Positions 32,257 through 40,985 of a DNA stretch of 64,000 nt are shown here, piece by piece. Under the pieces are notes generated by a model, which had not been told where the DNA came from, did no database searches, and saw nothing but the letters and a program-made list of their open reading frames with translations. The stretch lies in contig NZ_VEED01000001.1 in assembly GCF_007678255.1 (NCBI RefSeq), forward strand, positions 186,001-250,000, in the 5' to 3' direction. The stretch's first letter is position 1; each line of letters begins with the position of its first letter. Position numbers and translations under genes: made by a program. Origin of the DNA: Bacillus sp. X1(2014) (GTDB lineage: Bacteria; Bacillota; Bacilli; Bacillales_B; DSM-18226).

Positions 32257-35200
32257 CTAATCTGCCAACTTTGTTTGGATATCCTTTAAAAATTCAATAG
32301 AGATTCCGCCGTCTAAGGCCGAAAGATGGCTAAAATAAAAATCATTTACTTGTTCGATCATTTGTTCTAATAGGCGATTGAATTCCTTTGAGATTTCATC
32401 GCTATAGTGACTATTTAATCGTTTCGCTTCCTCTGCTAAATATTCCTCCGCAGGCATATCGAGTACTTGATTAAGTTCATCACTCATTAGTTTCTTTTCA
32501 TTTTTTTCAAAGAAGGATTTTGGATTTTTAAAATAAGACATTGCTTTCGTAAATACTTGTTTATCTATATTTTTAAATGCATTTGGAAATTCGATTGTTG
32601 CTTTATGCTCCACTTCAAATACTGAAAAGGAGAGGTCAGGATTGATTTCTTGGAGATTCCGAATAAGACCTGTTTGGAAATCAGCCAATTGTTTTTCCGA
32701 AAAGCGCTCAATTCGCACAGTAGTAGCTCTCATTTCCTGAGCAAAATCAAACCCTAGACTTTCGAGAAATTCATCCAAAGCCCCTTGTAAAACCTTTTTT
32801 AAATTACGTCCATCATCCCTTAGGGCGCTTGGATTAAATGACTCCCTAAAGAAATCCCCGAAGCGTAAGAATACCCGCTTCTTAATGTAATAAACCAGCT
32901 CATTTGCTTCTTGATGCAAACGGTTTTGTAAATTTCCAACTGTTTGGTTTGTAAATAACTCTTGAATACGCGCTTGCTGGTTTCTAATATCCTCACGTTT
33001 TTTCTCTTTAACCGATTGATCTTCCTGTGAACTCTGAATCAGATTTGTGATTAAATCATGGACACGAGTTACTTCCTTTTCTGCTGAAGAAATAGCCATT
33101 TCTGTTAATTCATTGGTGATAAATTGATAAAATGCCTGTTCAAATTTATTCATTCCTGATTCAAAGGTTGGATTAGAATCCGTTTTTTCCTTTAAAGCTA
33201 GCAAACTAGACACAGGATAAAGATGAGGATTTCTAATCCCATATTTGCTAAGTTGATCCTCAACATAATCAATCACCGTTTCCTTCTCTTCTTCACTCTC
33301 AGCGAGATCGATTGCGTTAATAATAAAGAACATTTTATCCATTTGGAATGATTCCTTCACACGACCAAGCTGGATTAAGAATTCACGGTCAGCTTTAGAA
33401 AAAGCATGGTTGTAATAAGTAACAAAGAAACACGCATCTGAATTTTTAATATAATCAAAGGCTACCCCAGTATGACGGGCATTGATAGAATCTGCTCCAG
33501 GTGTATCAACTAGTGTGATGCCTTTTCGGGTTAACTCACAATCATAATAGAGCTCGATCCATTCGACATAACAGGATTTTTCTTCTTTTGCGACGAACTC
33601 GCTAAATTCAGCAACATCCGTTTCGAGAACGGTTCCTAACAAATTCCCATATGATGCGTAGCCTTTCATAAATGCCTGCAAGAAGGCAAAATGGGTCTTT
33701 TCTAGCACGCCGCCTTCTTGGCCTGTTTGCAGCATAATCTGATCTATTTTCTTGGATGCATCTTCTAAATCTGCAACCTGAAGTTCAAATACTTTTAAAG
33801 AACGATTAACATCTTCCAGCATGGCTGATGCATCTTTAAATTTAACAAGCACTGTGCCATGAGGATGATTTTCCGTAACGGGTTTAATTTTATTAATCGC
33901 AGCAGTGGTAGGATTTGGTGAAACAGGTAGAACTTTTTCACCCATAAGTGCATTGGCAAAGGAAGATTTTCCTGCACTGAAAGCACCAAATAATGCGACG
34001 GTAAATCCTTTGTTTGCAAGTCTTTCTGCTTTTTCCACTAATTCAGCTGAGAGCTTTTGAAATCCTGGAATGTCTTTGATTAATGCTGAAGTCTGACTGA
34101 GACGTTCTACTGTTTTTATTAAATGGTCATTCGATGCATTAACTTCCGGTTCCTTAACTATGGATTTATCAACAAATTCAGGCCTAGAAGTAGTGGTGGC
34201 AGTTACACGAGTGCTAGATGTTGGCTGTGCCCTGACTACTTCAAATTCTTCTACATCCTGTTCAAAAAGATGGTAAACATCTTCTTTTAGCGCGCCATCC
34301 GTTGTTAATAACTCTTCGATTTTTGTTTCCATCAGGGTAATTTTCTGCTGAGATTTTTTTAATTCTGTTAATGCCTTAACATACCGATCCGTTCTATTGA
34401 GTTCATGTTCATATTTCTCAACTAATCTGGCCGTTCGTTCCTTTAATGCTTTAAGAAACTCTTCTTTAAAATTCGTGAGTTGGATTCGTACCAGTCTTTT
34501 GATTTCATTGGCCACATCTTCTGTATAATGTAATACATACTCACCAGATATTCGTGCCCCAGACTTTACTGCTTCCGTTAAAAGACTTGTCGGAACTTCG
34601 ATGGAATAAGACTGCGCCAATCCCTGCAGTTCCCCTTCATCAAGCCCTATTTCTTTTAATGTGCTCAGTAAAAATTCACGGACATGCCATTCAAGCTGGG
34701 TTTTCGTTTGATCAAGGATATCATGATGAAAACGCTCTAGCCTAACCTTTCTCTCTTCTGCTGTTTTTTGCTTAGAAAATAAAAATCCAATTTTAAATTC
34801 TGGCTGACATGATTCCAAATAGCTTTCAGCCAATTCTCTGGTTTGAAAAGGCATCAGATAGGCGTTTTTAAGGATTTGGGCAATTTGATGATCAAATTCC
34901 TTCTCCTTTCCTGCAACCCCTTCTTTTAATGTATTGAGATTTCCTTCCACTTCTTCAGCCGCGTTTGTCAATGTACTTTGTTCTGCCTCAGATAATTCAT
35001 TCAGAATCGCAAGGACTGGTGCCAACTCCTCCTGCTCTAATTTCCGTCTTTGCTGGATATGATCATGGCTAATTTTCTTTAAGGATTGAAAAATGGATGG
35101 AACTAATAATTGGTCTTTAGAGGCCAATTTATCCGCAATAAATCCTTGAAGATCAGTAAATTCATTAAAGGGATGGGTATCATGCTTCAAGGATGTATAA

Positions 35201-35913
35201 AAAATCCTTGCCGGTTTTACTCCCCATGAAGCAAACGAATCCATCACGCTGTTTTGAAACTCCTGAAAACTTAGTTCTTCATCTTTGTGTTTATCAATTT
35301 GGTTTATGACTAAGTAAACTTCTTTCCCTGCTTCAGTCAATTCCTTTGTAAATAAAAAATTCAACTCTGCTTGGACATGGTTATAATCCATTACATAAAG
35401 AATCAAATCAGCAAGATGGATGGCCGATTCCGTTGCAATTCGGTGGGCATCGTCAGCTGAATCAATACCAGGTGTATCCATAATGACAGTATGCTCAGGC
35501 AGACCGGTATCACTGTGACTTATTTCGATTTCTTCGATTTGGTCGCCGTCTTTACAATAATTCTTTACTAATTCATAATCATAAGGGGCTAAATAAATAC
35601 GAGGTGTTTCATTTTTAAAAAAGACCTTAGCATAATCTTCGCCTGCTTTTACCTTCACCAGATTTGCACTGGTGGGAATCGGGCTTGATGGCAGTAATTT
35701 TTCACCCACAAGTTGGTTAATCATTGTCGACTTTCCTGCAGAAAAATGACCGCAAAAGGCGATCAGAAACTCTCTGTTTTCTAGCTTTCTGGCTAATTGC
35801 TTAATTTTTTTGGCATGTTCAAAATCTTCTTGATCCATTAAATACTCGTATATTGAAACAATATTCGATTTCAATGTCTGGATGGCTTCTTCTTGGTTCG
35901 CTATTTTTACCAT
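32257..35913 (-). CDS. dynA: Two-headed bacterial dynamin DynA (YpbR)
   Basis: At 1218 aa this is the largest protein in the window. It has two fused dynamin-like GTPase units: the first P-loop is GHFSAGKS at 55-62 with DTPGIDSADD as G3, and the second is GAFSAGKS near residue 646 with LVDTPGADS. Long coiled stalk helices follow each head. The fused architecture matches B. subtilis DynA (about 1193 aa), which tethers and fuses membranes, protects against membrane damage and affects phage release. It has a strong SD (AAGGGGAA). Confidence 0.95.
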   Translation of the reverse strand: MVKIANQEEAIQTLKSNIVSIYEYLMDQEDFEHAKKIKQLARKLENREFLIAFCGHFSAGKSTMINQLVGEKLLPSSPIPTSANLVKVKAGEDYAKVFFKNETPRIYLAPYDYELVKNYCKDGDQIEEIEISHSDTGLPEHTVIMDTPGIDSADDAHRIATESAIHLADLILYVMDYNHVQAELNFLFTKELTEAGKEVYLVINQIDKHKDEELSFQEFQNSVMDSFASWGVKPARIFYTSLKHDTHPFNEFTDLQGFIADKLASKDQLLVPSIFQSLKKISHDHIQQRRKLEQEELAPVLAILNELSEAEQSTLTNAAEEVEGNLNTLKEGVAGKEKEFDHQIAQILKNAYLMPFQTRELAESYLESCQPEFKIGFLFSKQKTAEERKVRLERFHHDILDQTKTQLEWHVREFLLSTLKEIGLDEGELQGLAQSYSIEVPTSLLTEAVKSGARISGEYVLHYTEDVANEIKRLVRIQLTNFKEEFLKALKERTARLVEKYEHELNRTDRYVKALTELKKSQQKITLMETKIEELLTTDGALKEDVYHLFEQDVEEFEVVRAQPTSSTRVTATTTSRPEFVDKSIVKEPEVNASNDHLIKTVERLSQTSALIKDIPGFQKLSAELVEKAERLANKGFTVALFGAFSAGKSSFANALMGEKVLPVSPNPTTAAINKIKPVTENHPHGTVLVKFKDASAMLEDVNRSLKVFELQVADLEDASKKIDQIMLQTGQEGGVLEKTHFAFLQAFMKGYASYGNLLGTVLETDVAEFSEFVAKEEKSCYVEWIELYYDCELTRKGITLVDTPGADSINARHTGVAFDYIKNSDACFFVTYYNHAFSKADREFLIQLGRVKESFQMDKMFFIINAIDLAESEEEKETVIDYVEDQLSKYGIRNPHLYPVSSLLALKEKTDSNPTFESGMNKFEQAFYQFITNELTEMAISSAEKEVTRVHDLITNLIQSSQEDQSVKEKKREDIRNQQARIQELFTNQTVGNLQNRLHQEANELVYYIKKRVFLRFGDFFRESFNPSALRDDGRNLKKVLQGALDEFLESLGFDFAQEMRATTVRIERFSEKQLADFQTGLIRNLQEINPDLSFSVFEVEHKATIEFPNAFKNIDKQVFTKAMSYFKNPKSFFEKNEKKLMSDELNQVLDMPAEEYLAEEAKRLNSHYSDEISKEFNRLLEQMIEQVNDFYFSHLSALDGGISIEFLKDIQTKLAD

Positions 35914-36011
35914 TACTTATTCCCCTTAACAACTTTGTAATATTTTTTATTTTATACGATAATTTAAACTTTTCCTATCCTGACACTTCATTTGCTTAAA
36001 ACAAATTTTTC

Positions 36012-36050
36012 CCAAAAATGACAAAGAACCAAGGTTAACAACCCTGGCTC
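36012..36050 (-). terminator. Terminator of the Fur-flanked mini-gene
   Basis: GAACCAAGGTT and AACCCTGGCTC pair over 11 bp with two G-U pairs; TTTGTCATTTTT follows on the minus strand. It lies 20 bases after the stop of the 26-codon gene. Confidence 0.7.
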
Positions 36051-36070
36051 AAATAAAATAGATATTCATT

Positions 36071-36151
36071 TCAATGGGTAACGTTTTTTAAAACGTGCTT
36101 CATGACAAATGCATAAATAATAACAGTTCCGCCAACTAAAGCAAAAGTCAT
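36071..36151 (-). CDS. 26-aa single-helix peptide preceded by Fur-like boxes
   Basis: ATG 36151 follows AAGGAAGGTG with six bases of spacing. The peptide has one hydrophobic stretch (FALVGGTVIIYAFVM) and a short basic C-terminus (KHVLKNVTH). Two Fur-like operators lie 28-81 bases upstream and a terminator follows, so this is a complete transcription unit. B. subtilis has very small Fur-controlled proteins such as FbpC that work in the iron-sparing response; whether this is the same gene I cannot tell. A small membrane subunit or an sRNA with a short frame are alternatives. Confidence 0.6.
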   Translation of the reverse strand: MTFALVGGTVIIYAFVMKHVLKNVTH

Positions 36152-36178
36152 ATGTAACACCTTCCTTATCAAGGTTGT

Positions 36179-36232
36179 TGAGAATGATTTTCATTGTTAA
36201 TCAAAGTTTAACATAGGTGATAATCATTTTCA
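36179..36232 (-). promoter_or_regulatory. Two Fur-box-like operators
   Basis: Compared with the 7-1-7 Fur consensus TGATAAT-N-ATTATCA, 36179-36193 (TGAGAATGATTTTCA) matches 12-13 of 15 positions and 36218-36232 (TGATAATCATTTTCA) 14 of 15. They are 39 bp apart and lie between ypbQ's stop and the mini-gene, whose promoter they must overlap. Confidence 0.65.
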
Positions 36233-36250
36233 ATAGTCCTTTTCTAATTG

Positions 36251-36826
36251 TCACACTTTTTTAACAACTTTAGGAAGAAAGCGATTGCAGTCCTGGAATC
36301 TCCATTCATATTCCGTCAGTTCCTTAAGGGCTTTTTCTTCCTCCGGAATCCGAATCATAAGGATAATTCCATTTAGAATAGTAAAAAGACACGCCGTTAT
36401 ATAGCAGTTAAATAGTAGAGGAACGACAGCTAATTCAATCGCAACCACAAAATAATTTGGATGTTTAATATAAAGGTAAGGACCTTTTTTGATCACCTTT
36501 GCATCTCTTAAGACAAGAATTTTCGTATTCCAGTACCTTCCAAGTGAGGTAATCACCCAAATCCTAATGATTTGCGCTCCAAAGAAAACTGATAAGAGGA
36601 TCAGCCAAAAATAAGAAAGCTCCCGATTCCCATAAACTTCTTCAGCAATAAGGCAAATGAAGAACAGTACGTGCATAAACACCATAAATCGATAATGGTT
36701 TTTTCCAAATTCGATAGCACCTTGGTTCTTCATCCATTTTTCATTCTGTTTTGCGATTCCAAGTTCAACTACACGTTGAAGAACAATAAAGCCAATGATG
36801 ATTTCGAATACAAGAAATCCATCCAT
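36251..36826 (-). CDS. ypbQ: Isoprenylcysteine-methyltransferase-like membrane protein YpbQ (BpsB)
   Basis: 191 aa with about five membrane helices and the ICMT-family C-terminal signature KKGPYLYIKHPNYFVVAIEL plus a terminal EEEKALKELTEYEWRF. In B. subtilis the orthologue methylates the alkylpyrones made by its neighbour BcsA, giving alkylpyrone methyl ethers. The ATG directly follows the bcsA stop (TAAATG), so the two enzymes are coupled. Acts in the cytoplasmic membrane with SAM as donor. Confidence 0.9.
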   Translation of the reverse strand: MDGFLVFEIIIGFIVLQRVVELGIAKQNEKWMKNQGAIEFGKNHYRFMVFMHVLFFICLIAEEVYGNRELSYFWLILLSVFFGAQIIRIWVITSLGRYWNTKILVLRDAKVIKKGPYLYIKHPNYFVVAIELAVVPLLFNCYITACLFTILNGIILMIRIPEEEKALKELTEYEWRFQDCNRFLPKVVKKV

Positions 36827-37915
36827 TTACCGCCACCTCAATAAATGCAGTTCTGAACTAAACCCTGGCCCTAGAGCGGTACCGAGACCATAGGCCCCTT
36901 CGGGAATTTCTTTCTCCATGAATCGATTCAGCACAAAAAGTATTGTCGCTGATGACATATTTCCAAACTGTTTTAGCACATCAAGTGAAACCTCCGTCAT
37001 TGAAGGAGGGATTTCTAATGATTTTACATAAGCATCAATCACCTTTTTTCCACCAGGATGGGCAATAAAATAGTTTATTGTTTCAAGGTTTATATGATTT
37101 TCTTTTAAAAACTCAGTTACATTCGGCTTTAACCAATTTTCAATTATGTGAGGAATATCACGTGAGAAAACCACATATAACCCGTTACTCTTTATATCCC
37201 ATCCCATTACGTCTAAGGAATCTGGCATTAGCGTTGACTGAGTTGCAATAATAAAGGGGGAAGTCTTCTTCTTCCTGTAATCACAATAATTTGAATCATC
37301 ACCACAAACTAACGCACAGGCCACACCATCAGCAAATAAAGAGGTACCTATGAAATTACTTTTCGATAGGTCATTGCGCTGAAAAGTTAAGCTGCAAAGT
37401 TCCACTGAGAGAACAAGTACCTTTGCGTTAGGAAAAGCAAGGCAATATTCATAGGCTCGGGACAACCCAGCGGCACCACCTGCACAACCAAGGCCCCATA
37501 TTGGTATCCTTTTGGTGTGAGGCTGGAAGGGAAGTAAGTTCATAATTCTGGCTTCGATGCTTGGTGTAGCAATACCGGTGGTTGAAATAAAAAAAATAGC
37601 ATCAATGTCCTGATAGGGAATATTCCTTGTTAAGAAATCAGTGTTATGTAAACACTTCACGATTGCTTCTCTTCCCAGTTCAACTGCTGACTCAATATAA
37701 GCCGTATTTTTTTCTTCAAACGTTTTATCTTCTTTAAACCAATCAATATTTTTTACAAAATGCCTTTTTTCAATCTGGCCATTTTGAAACGCGCGTAAAA
37801 GTCTTTCAATGTCCTTAAAGGAATTGGAGAACAGCTCGCGAGCAAACTCCGATGCTTGATTTTGGTTTACTTCAAATGACGGCGTTACCTCTGCAACTGA
37901 AATAATCGTTGGCAT
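36827..37915 (-). CDS. bcsA: Type III polyketide synthase BcsA (BpsA)
   Basis: A 362-aa chalcone-synthase-like enzyme that extends long-chain acyl-CoA with malonyl units to triketide and tetraketide alkylpyrones. The catalytic triad is recognisable: Cys144 in WGLGCAGGAAG, His in YFIAHPGGKKV and Asn in FGNMSSAT. The N-terminus is somewhat variable; SD GAAGGAG is good. It forms an operon with ypbQ, the same pair as in B. subtilis. The 74 bases upstream show no strong promoter. Confidence 0.92.
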   Translation of the reverse strand: MPTIISVAEVTPSFEVNQNQASEFARELFSNSFKDIERLLRAFQNGQIEKRHFVKNIDWFKEDKTFEEKNTAYIESAVELGREAIVKCLHNTDFLTRNIPYQDIDAIFFISTTGIATPSIEARIMNLLPFQPHTKRIPIWGLGCAGGAAGLSRAYEYCLAFPNAKVLVLSVELCSLTFQRNDLSKSNFIGTSLFADGVACALVCGDDSNYCDYRKKKTSPFIIATQSTLMPDSLDVMGWDIKSNGLYVVFSRDIPHIIENWLKPNVTEFLKENHINLETINYFIAHPGGKKVIDAYVKSLEIPPSMTEVSLDVLKQFGNMSSATILFVLNRFMEKEIPEGAYGLGTALGPGFSSELHLLRWR

Positions 37916-37986
37916 GTTTTTTCTCCTTCAAGCTATGTAAGGGTATTTTTTCCAGATTTAAGATTTTTATGCGTAAATTCGAGCAC

Positions 37987-38038
37987 AAAAAAAAGCTCCC
38001 TTTAAGGTAGAAACCGAAGTTTCCACCTTAAAGGGAGC
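37987..38038 (-). terminator. Very stable long hairpin terminator
   Basis: GCTCCCTTTAAGGT pairs with ACCTTAAAGGGAGC, and after one mismatch GAAAC pairs with GTTTC around a CGAA loop: 19 pairs in all. On the minus strand eight T follow. It lies 123 bases after the zinc-ribbon gene at 38161, whose transcript it probably ends, thereby insulating bcsA. Confidence 0.88.
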
Positions 38039-38160
38039 AAACGTTTTGAAGGTTGTTGCTGTGCTCTTAAATTATATAATGGATGCTAAATTCGTTCATT
38101 AGCTAATGTTTTCCAATTTCAACTTTCTTTATATATAGCAAGTATTATACTTCTCTCAAA

Positions 38161-38286
38161 TTATTTTTTATCAGGTTGTTTTTGAACTTCAATCTTAATT
38201 TTATTTTTTACTACCGTTCCACAGACTTTACAAATTTCAATACTATCATACAAAAGACGACATCGATCACAATAATATTTTTCCAC
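38161..38286 (-). CDS. 41-aa zinc-ribbon peptide
   Basis: GTG 38286 lies six bases after GAGTGG and opens a frame with two CxxC pairs, YYCDRC near the N-terminus and EICKVCG ten residues later, followed by a basic tail (VVKNKIKIEVQKQPDKK). Four cysteines at this spacing make a compact zinc ribbon. I know no name for it. A very strong terminator lies downstream; the 122-nt 3' untranslated part is long. The function is unknown; nucleic-acid or protein binding is the usual role of such peptides. Confidence 0.62.
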   Translation of the reverse strand: MEKYYCDRCRLLYDSIEICKVCGTVVKNKIKIEVQKQPDKK

Positions 38287-38424
38287 AAAAATCCACTCTT
38301 TTCTGGAGGAAAATAAGATTTATTACTATCATATTTTCGAACTCCTAGAGTGTGACATTGATTCCAAAAAGTTGTCTTTTATCTTTTGAGAAGGATTATT
38401 CAATTACTTAAATCACAGGGGAAG

Positions 38425-38481
38425 TGTGATAGTTCACATTTTATTCACAAATACCCCTGGGTTATTGTGATATAAATCACT
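38425..38481 (+). promoter_or_regulatory. Crp/Fnr-type sites upstream of the ba3 oxidase operon
   Basis: 38466-38481 reads TGTGA-TATAAA-TCACT, 9 of 10 against TGTGA-N6-TCACA. A TAACAT -10-like hexamer at 38503 is 29.5 bp from its centre; a better TATAAT at 38495 is closer. A second palindrome at 38425-38438 has perfect arms but a 4-bp spacer (TGTGA-TAGT-TCACA). The 345-bp gap 38287-38631 holds nothing else that I can name. Confidence 0.6.
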
Positions 38482-38631
38482 GTTACATCAATTTTATAAT
38501 ATTAACATAGTAGATACCTAAGGAATGAACAATTTGTGAATTGTGAAGTTTGTTGTTTTTTCATCACAATTGTTTTGTATTATGAAAGAGAACTAATCAT
38601 TTATTTTATTACTCTGAAGGGAGTGCGGGGG

Positions 38632-38781
38632 ATGGCGAAGGCGGAACTTAAAACAAACAATAAAACAGAAATGGAAGACAGCTCTTCTCTTAAAGGGACA
38701 TTAGCGTCCGTTTTCTTATTAGGAGCTTTTATTGTTGTCACTTGGGTAAGTGTCTATTACTTGTTTGTTGAACGTTTTTAA
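38632..38781 (+). CDS. Cytochrome c oxidase subunit IIa-like small subunit
   Basis: 49 aa from ATG 38632 behind GAAGGGAG. The first 18 residues are polar; one membrane helix follows (SLKGTLASVFLLGAFIVVTWVSVYYLFV), ending in ERF. This single-helix subunit regularly precedes subunit II in ba3-type oxidases and fills the place of the first helix of ordinary subunit II. Four bases upstream of the next gene's leader; first gene of a three-gene operon. Confidence 0.85.
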   Translation: MAKAELKTNNKTEMEDSSSLKGTLASVFLLGAFIVVTWVSVYYLFVERF

Positions 38782-38802
38782 TGATTGAAGGGGGAAAAAA
38801 TT

Positions 38803-39279
38803 ATGCATATGCATAAATTCGAGAAAATTTGGCTTACTTTTGGCATTGGCGCTTTGGTTGTTTTTTTAACAACTGTAGGTGTAAGCGCGTTCTATCTTGG
38901 AAACAAGCCGCCAAGCTGTTTAACGACGATTAATGTAGATAAGGTCGATCAAACAAAACCATTTGATAAACCAGGATTACATAAGGTTGAAGGCAAAGAT
39001 TGGGATTATGAATTAGTCTATGTTGCTTCGGCTTTCTCCTATAATCCTGTAAAAGTGGAAGTACCACTTGGAGCAAAGGTGAAAGTTATTGCTACAACAA
39101 AAGACGTCGTCCACGGCTTTGAGGTCGCTGGAACAAATATTAACATGATGCTAGAGCCTGGTTATGTCAGTGAATATACGACAACGTTTGATAAGGCAGG
39201 CGAATATTTAATTGTATGTAACGAATATTGTGGTGCTGGACACCATTTAATGAGTTCGATGATTGAGGTGAAAAAATAA
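38803..39279 (+). CDS. cbaB: ba3-type cytochrome c oxidase subunit II
   Basis: 158 aa from ATG 38803, eight bases behind AAGGGGG. One membrane helix (about 10-32) anchors a cupredoxin domain outside the cell. The binuclear CuA site is complete: His in DVVHGFEVAG and the CNEYCGAGHHLM loop with both cysteines, Glu backbone, His and Met. It accepts electrons from cytochrome c for subunit I. The stop TAA shares bases with the ATG of the next gene (TAATG). Confidence 0.93.
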   Translation: MHMHKFEKIWLTFGIGALVVFLTTVGVSAFYLGNKPPSCLTTINVDKVDQTKPFDKPGLHKVEGKDWDYELVYVASAFSYNPVKVEVPLGAKVKVIATTKDVVHGFEVAGTNINMMLEPGYVSEYTTTFDKAGEYLIVCNEYCGAGHHLMSSMIEVKK

Positions 39280-40946
39280 TGGCTAACTCCATAACAACGA
39301 AAGTAAAAGTAGACCCGCGTGATGCAAAGCTTTCAATGGCGCATTTTTTTGTCGCCTTCTCTGCTCTTGCACTTGGTGGTTTAATGGGGCTATTACAAAC
39401 CCTTGTCCGTTCCGGGAAATGGGAGCTTCCATGGGGAATTGATTATTACCAAATCCTAACCGTCCATGGTGTGTTAATGGGCTTAGTTTTAACAACTTTT
39501 TTTATTATGGGATTTCAATATGCTGCCGTAAGCAGAACCACTGGCGGTCATTCAAATGCTGCCCGCCGAACAGGCTGGATCGGTTTTTGGATGATGTTAG
39601 TAGGAACCTTAATGGCTGCAACCATGGTTCTACTTAAAGAAGCATCCGTTCTTTACACTTTTTATGCTCCACTTAAAGCACATTGGATTTTTTACTTAGG
39701 ATTAACTTTTGTAGTGGTTGGCAGTTGGATTGATGGTTCAGCTCAAATTATGACATATGCAAAATGGCGGAAAAACAACCAAGGTCAGCCAAGTCCATTA
39801 TTGAGTTTTATGGCTGTTATTAATACTGTTATGTGGATTATTGCTACATTAGGTGTAGCAGCTACGGTTTTATTCCAATTACTTCCTTGGTCGCTTGGAT
39901 TAGTAGATACTGTCGATGTATTAGTAAGCCGGACTTTATTTTGGTATTTTGGTCACCCACTTGTTTATTTCTGGTTGTTACCTGCGTACATGTGCTGGTA
40001 TGCGATTATCCCGAAAATCATCGGCGGGAAAATTTTCTCCGATTCATTAGCACGCTTGTCATTTATTTTGTTCTTGCTCTTCTCGATTCCGGTTGGTTTT
40101 CACCACCAATTAACAGAACCAGGGATTGACCCTGCTTGGAAGTTCTTACAGGTTATCTTAACATTCATGGTTATTATTCCATCGTTAATGACTGCTTTCT
40201 CGTTATTTGCTACATTTGAAAGATATGGTCGCTCAAAAGGAGCAACAGGCCTTTTTGGCTGGATTAAAGTTCTGCCATGGGGCGATGCTAGGTTTACCGT
40301 TCCGTTTATTGGTATGGCTTCATTTATTCCTGCTGGTGCTGGTGGTATCATTAACGCTTCCAACCAAATGGACCAAGTGGTGCATAACACCATCTGGGTA
40401 ACAGGTCACTTCCATTTAACGGCTGCTACATCCGTTGTCTTAACCTTCTTTGGAATTTCTTATTGGCTGGTTCCTCATTTAACCGGCCGGAAATTAACAA
40501 AGGCTATGAATAAATTAGGGATCATCCAAGCATGGGTATGGTTCATTGGAATGGCCTTCATGTCGGGTGCCATGCACTTCCAAGGCCTTTTAGGCGGACC
40601 GAGACGTTCTGCTTTCTCTACTTACGGTGGTGCCAAACAAGCAGCTGAATGGATTCCATATCAAATTGCACAAGCAGTGGGTGGAACAATTCTTTTCCTA
40701 GGAATTATCCTAGTGATTATCATTTTCATCAATCTTGCGTTCTTTGCTCCTAAAGGGGAAGAAGAATTCCCTGTAGCAGTGGCAGAGAATCTTGAAGAAA
40801 AAGCACCACTGGTCTTTGAAAACTGGAAATTATGGCTAGGAATTGCTGCAGCCCTAATTCTTTTCGCTTACACCATTCCATTTATTGATATTATTCAAAA
40901 TTCCCCTCCGGGCTCAAAAGGCTTCCAGACCTGGAGTAAATGGTGA
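39279..40946 (+). CDS. cbaA: ba3-type cytochrome c oxidase subunit I
   Basis: 555 aa, about 13-14 membrane helices; the heme-copper core reduces O2 to water. Key parts are HGVLMGLVLTTFF (low-spin heme ligand), FWYFGHPLVYFWLLPAYM (CuB His-Tyr region), FHHQLTEPG (two CuB histidines) and VTGHFHLTAATSVVL (heme ligands). The short K-channel type and lack of the D-channel Asp/Glu mark it as class B (ba3). Such oxidases have high O2 affinity, fitting the Crp/Fnr-type site upstream. Confidence 0.94.
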   Translation: MANSITTKVKVDPRDAKLSMAHFFVAFSALALGGLMGLLQTLVRSGKWELPWGIDYYQILTVHGVLMGLVLTTFFIMGFQYAAVSRTTGGHSNAARRTGWIGFWMMLVGTLMAATMVLLKEASVLYTFYAPLKAHWIFYLGLTFVVVGSWIDGSAQIMTYAKWRKNNQGQPSPLLSFMAVINTVMWIIATLGVAATVLFQLLPWSLGLVDTVDVLVSRTLFWYFGHPLVYFWLLPAYMCWYAIIPKIIGGKIFSDSLARLSFILFLLFSIPVGFHHQLTEPGIDPAWKFLQVILTFMVIIPSLMTAFSLFATFERYGRSKGATGLFGWIKVLPWGDARFTVPFIGMASFIPAGAGGIINASNQMDQVVHNTIWVTGHFHLTAATSVVLTFFGISYWLVPHLTGRKLTKAMNKLGIIQAWVWFIGMAFMSGAMHFQGLLGGPRRSAFSTYGGAKQAAEWIPYQIAQAVGGTILFLGIILVIIIFINLAFFAPKGEEEFPVAVAENLEEKAPLVFENWKLWLGIAAALILFAYTIPFIDIIQNSPPGSKGFQTWSKW

Positions 40947-40951
40947 GTAAG

Positions 40952-40985
40952 AAGGCTTCAATCTTTTCGATTGAAGCCTTTTCTT
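40952..40985 (+). terminator. Terminator of the ba3 oxidase operon (also serves ypwA)
   Basis: AAGGCTTCAATC pairs with GATTGAAGCCTT (12 bp, 5-base loop) followed by TTCTTATTT. On the minus strand it follows the ypwA stop. Confidence 0.9.
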
